DNA of 64,000 bases. Origin: Planctomycetota bacterium. GTDB lineage: Bacteria; Planctomycetota; UBA8742; UBA2392. The stretch's first letter is position 1. Each line of letters starts with the position of its first letter. The stretch covers positions 30,620-94,619 of the forward strand of contig JACKIE010000011.1 in NCBI GenBank assembly GCA_020638635.1. The letters run 5' to 3'. This document shows positions 63,898 through 64,000 of the stretch, piece by piece. Position numbers and translations under genes: made by a program. The notes below the pieces were generated by a model. That model did no database searches, was not told where the DNA came from, and saw only the letters and a program-made list of their open reading frames with translations.

Positions 63898-64000
63898 AAA
63901 GGAATTTTCAGGGCCCTGGCTTTACAGGATCCACCCGGATTTTCAGCCCAGTCCAGCAGTTGAGCCGGCGCAGCCGGCGTGTCTCCCGGTTAGCCCCCGG

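Overview
The window is high-GC bacterial DNA, probably from a planctomycete or a close PVC relative. This is inferred from gene content, since no rRNA or marker tree is available here: a fragment of a planctomycete-style cytochrome, a response regulator fused to a Ser/Thr kinase, BTAD regulators, tandem serpins, many lipoproteins, large surface proteins with carboxypeptidase-regulatory-like folds, and many dispersed hairpin repeats. Genes lie on both strands in short runs and no CRISPR, phage or transposase gene was seen.

Layout. 1-5 kb: end of a c-type cytochrome, M55 D-aminopeptidase, DUF302 protein, SulP anion transporter. 4.8-12 kb: methyltransferase, a lipoprotein, two membrane proteins, purQ, a possible PD-(D/E)XK protein, receiver-kinase, tRNA-Arg. 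12-19.3 kb: DUF4242 protein, BTAD-STAND ATPase, BTAD-alpha/beta hydrolase fusion, AurF-like diiron protein, and an ArsM-like methyltransferase with an in-frame UGA that is very likely selenocysteine. 19.3-27.1 kb: dnaK with a sigma-54-type promoter, followed by about 5 kb of compositionally different cargo (surface protein, MauE-like protein, Cys-rich exported protein) and a second, truncated dnaK 3' end that is identical over 551 bp. 27.2-36 kb: ion transporter with tandem Usp protein, degenerate Lnt-like protein, rhodanese-like and TPR-like lipoproteins, a 992-residue NGG-repeat lipoprotein. 36-46.9 kb: pepP, HAD phosphatase, CAP-domain protein with a C-terminal sorting tail, PQQ-like fragment, two secreted serpins, phosphatase-cytochrome fusion. 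47-60 kb: exported protein plus surface protein, LeuD-LeuC fusion, two TPR proteins, cyclophilin, a third surface protein, tRNA-Gln with a duplicated 3' end. 60.4-64 kb: TIM-barrel protein, lipoprotein, ribF, pyrE.

The most interesting items are the candidate selenoprotein methyltransferase with its SECIS-like hairpin; the dnaK duplication around foreign-looking cargo; a roughly 194-nt six-hairpin element present twice with conserved linkers; a double-hairpin element that abuts stop codons and shows covariation; and a tyrosine-phosphatase/cytochrome c fusion. Housekeeping genes (purQ, dnaK, ribF, pyrE, pepP) alternate with accessory genes. Spurious long antisense reading frames are common because of the base composition and are left out.
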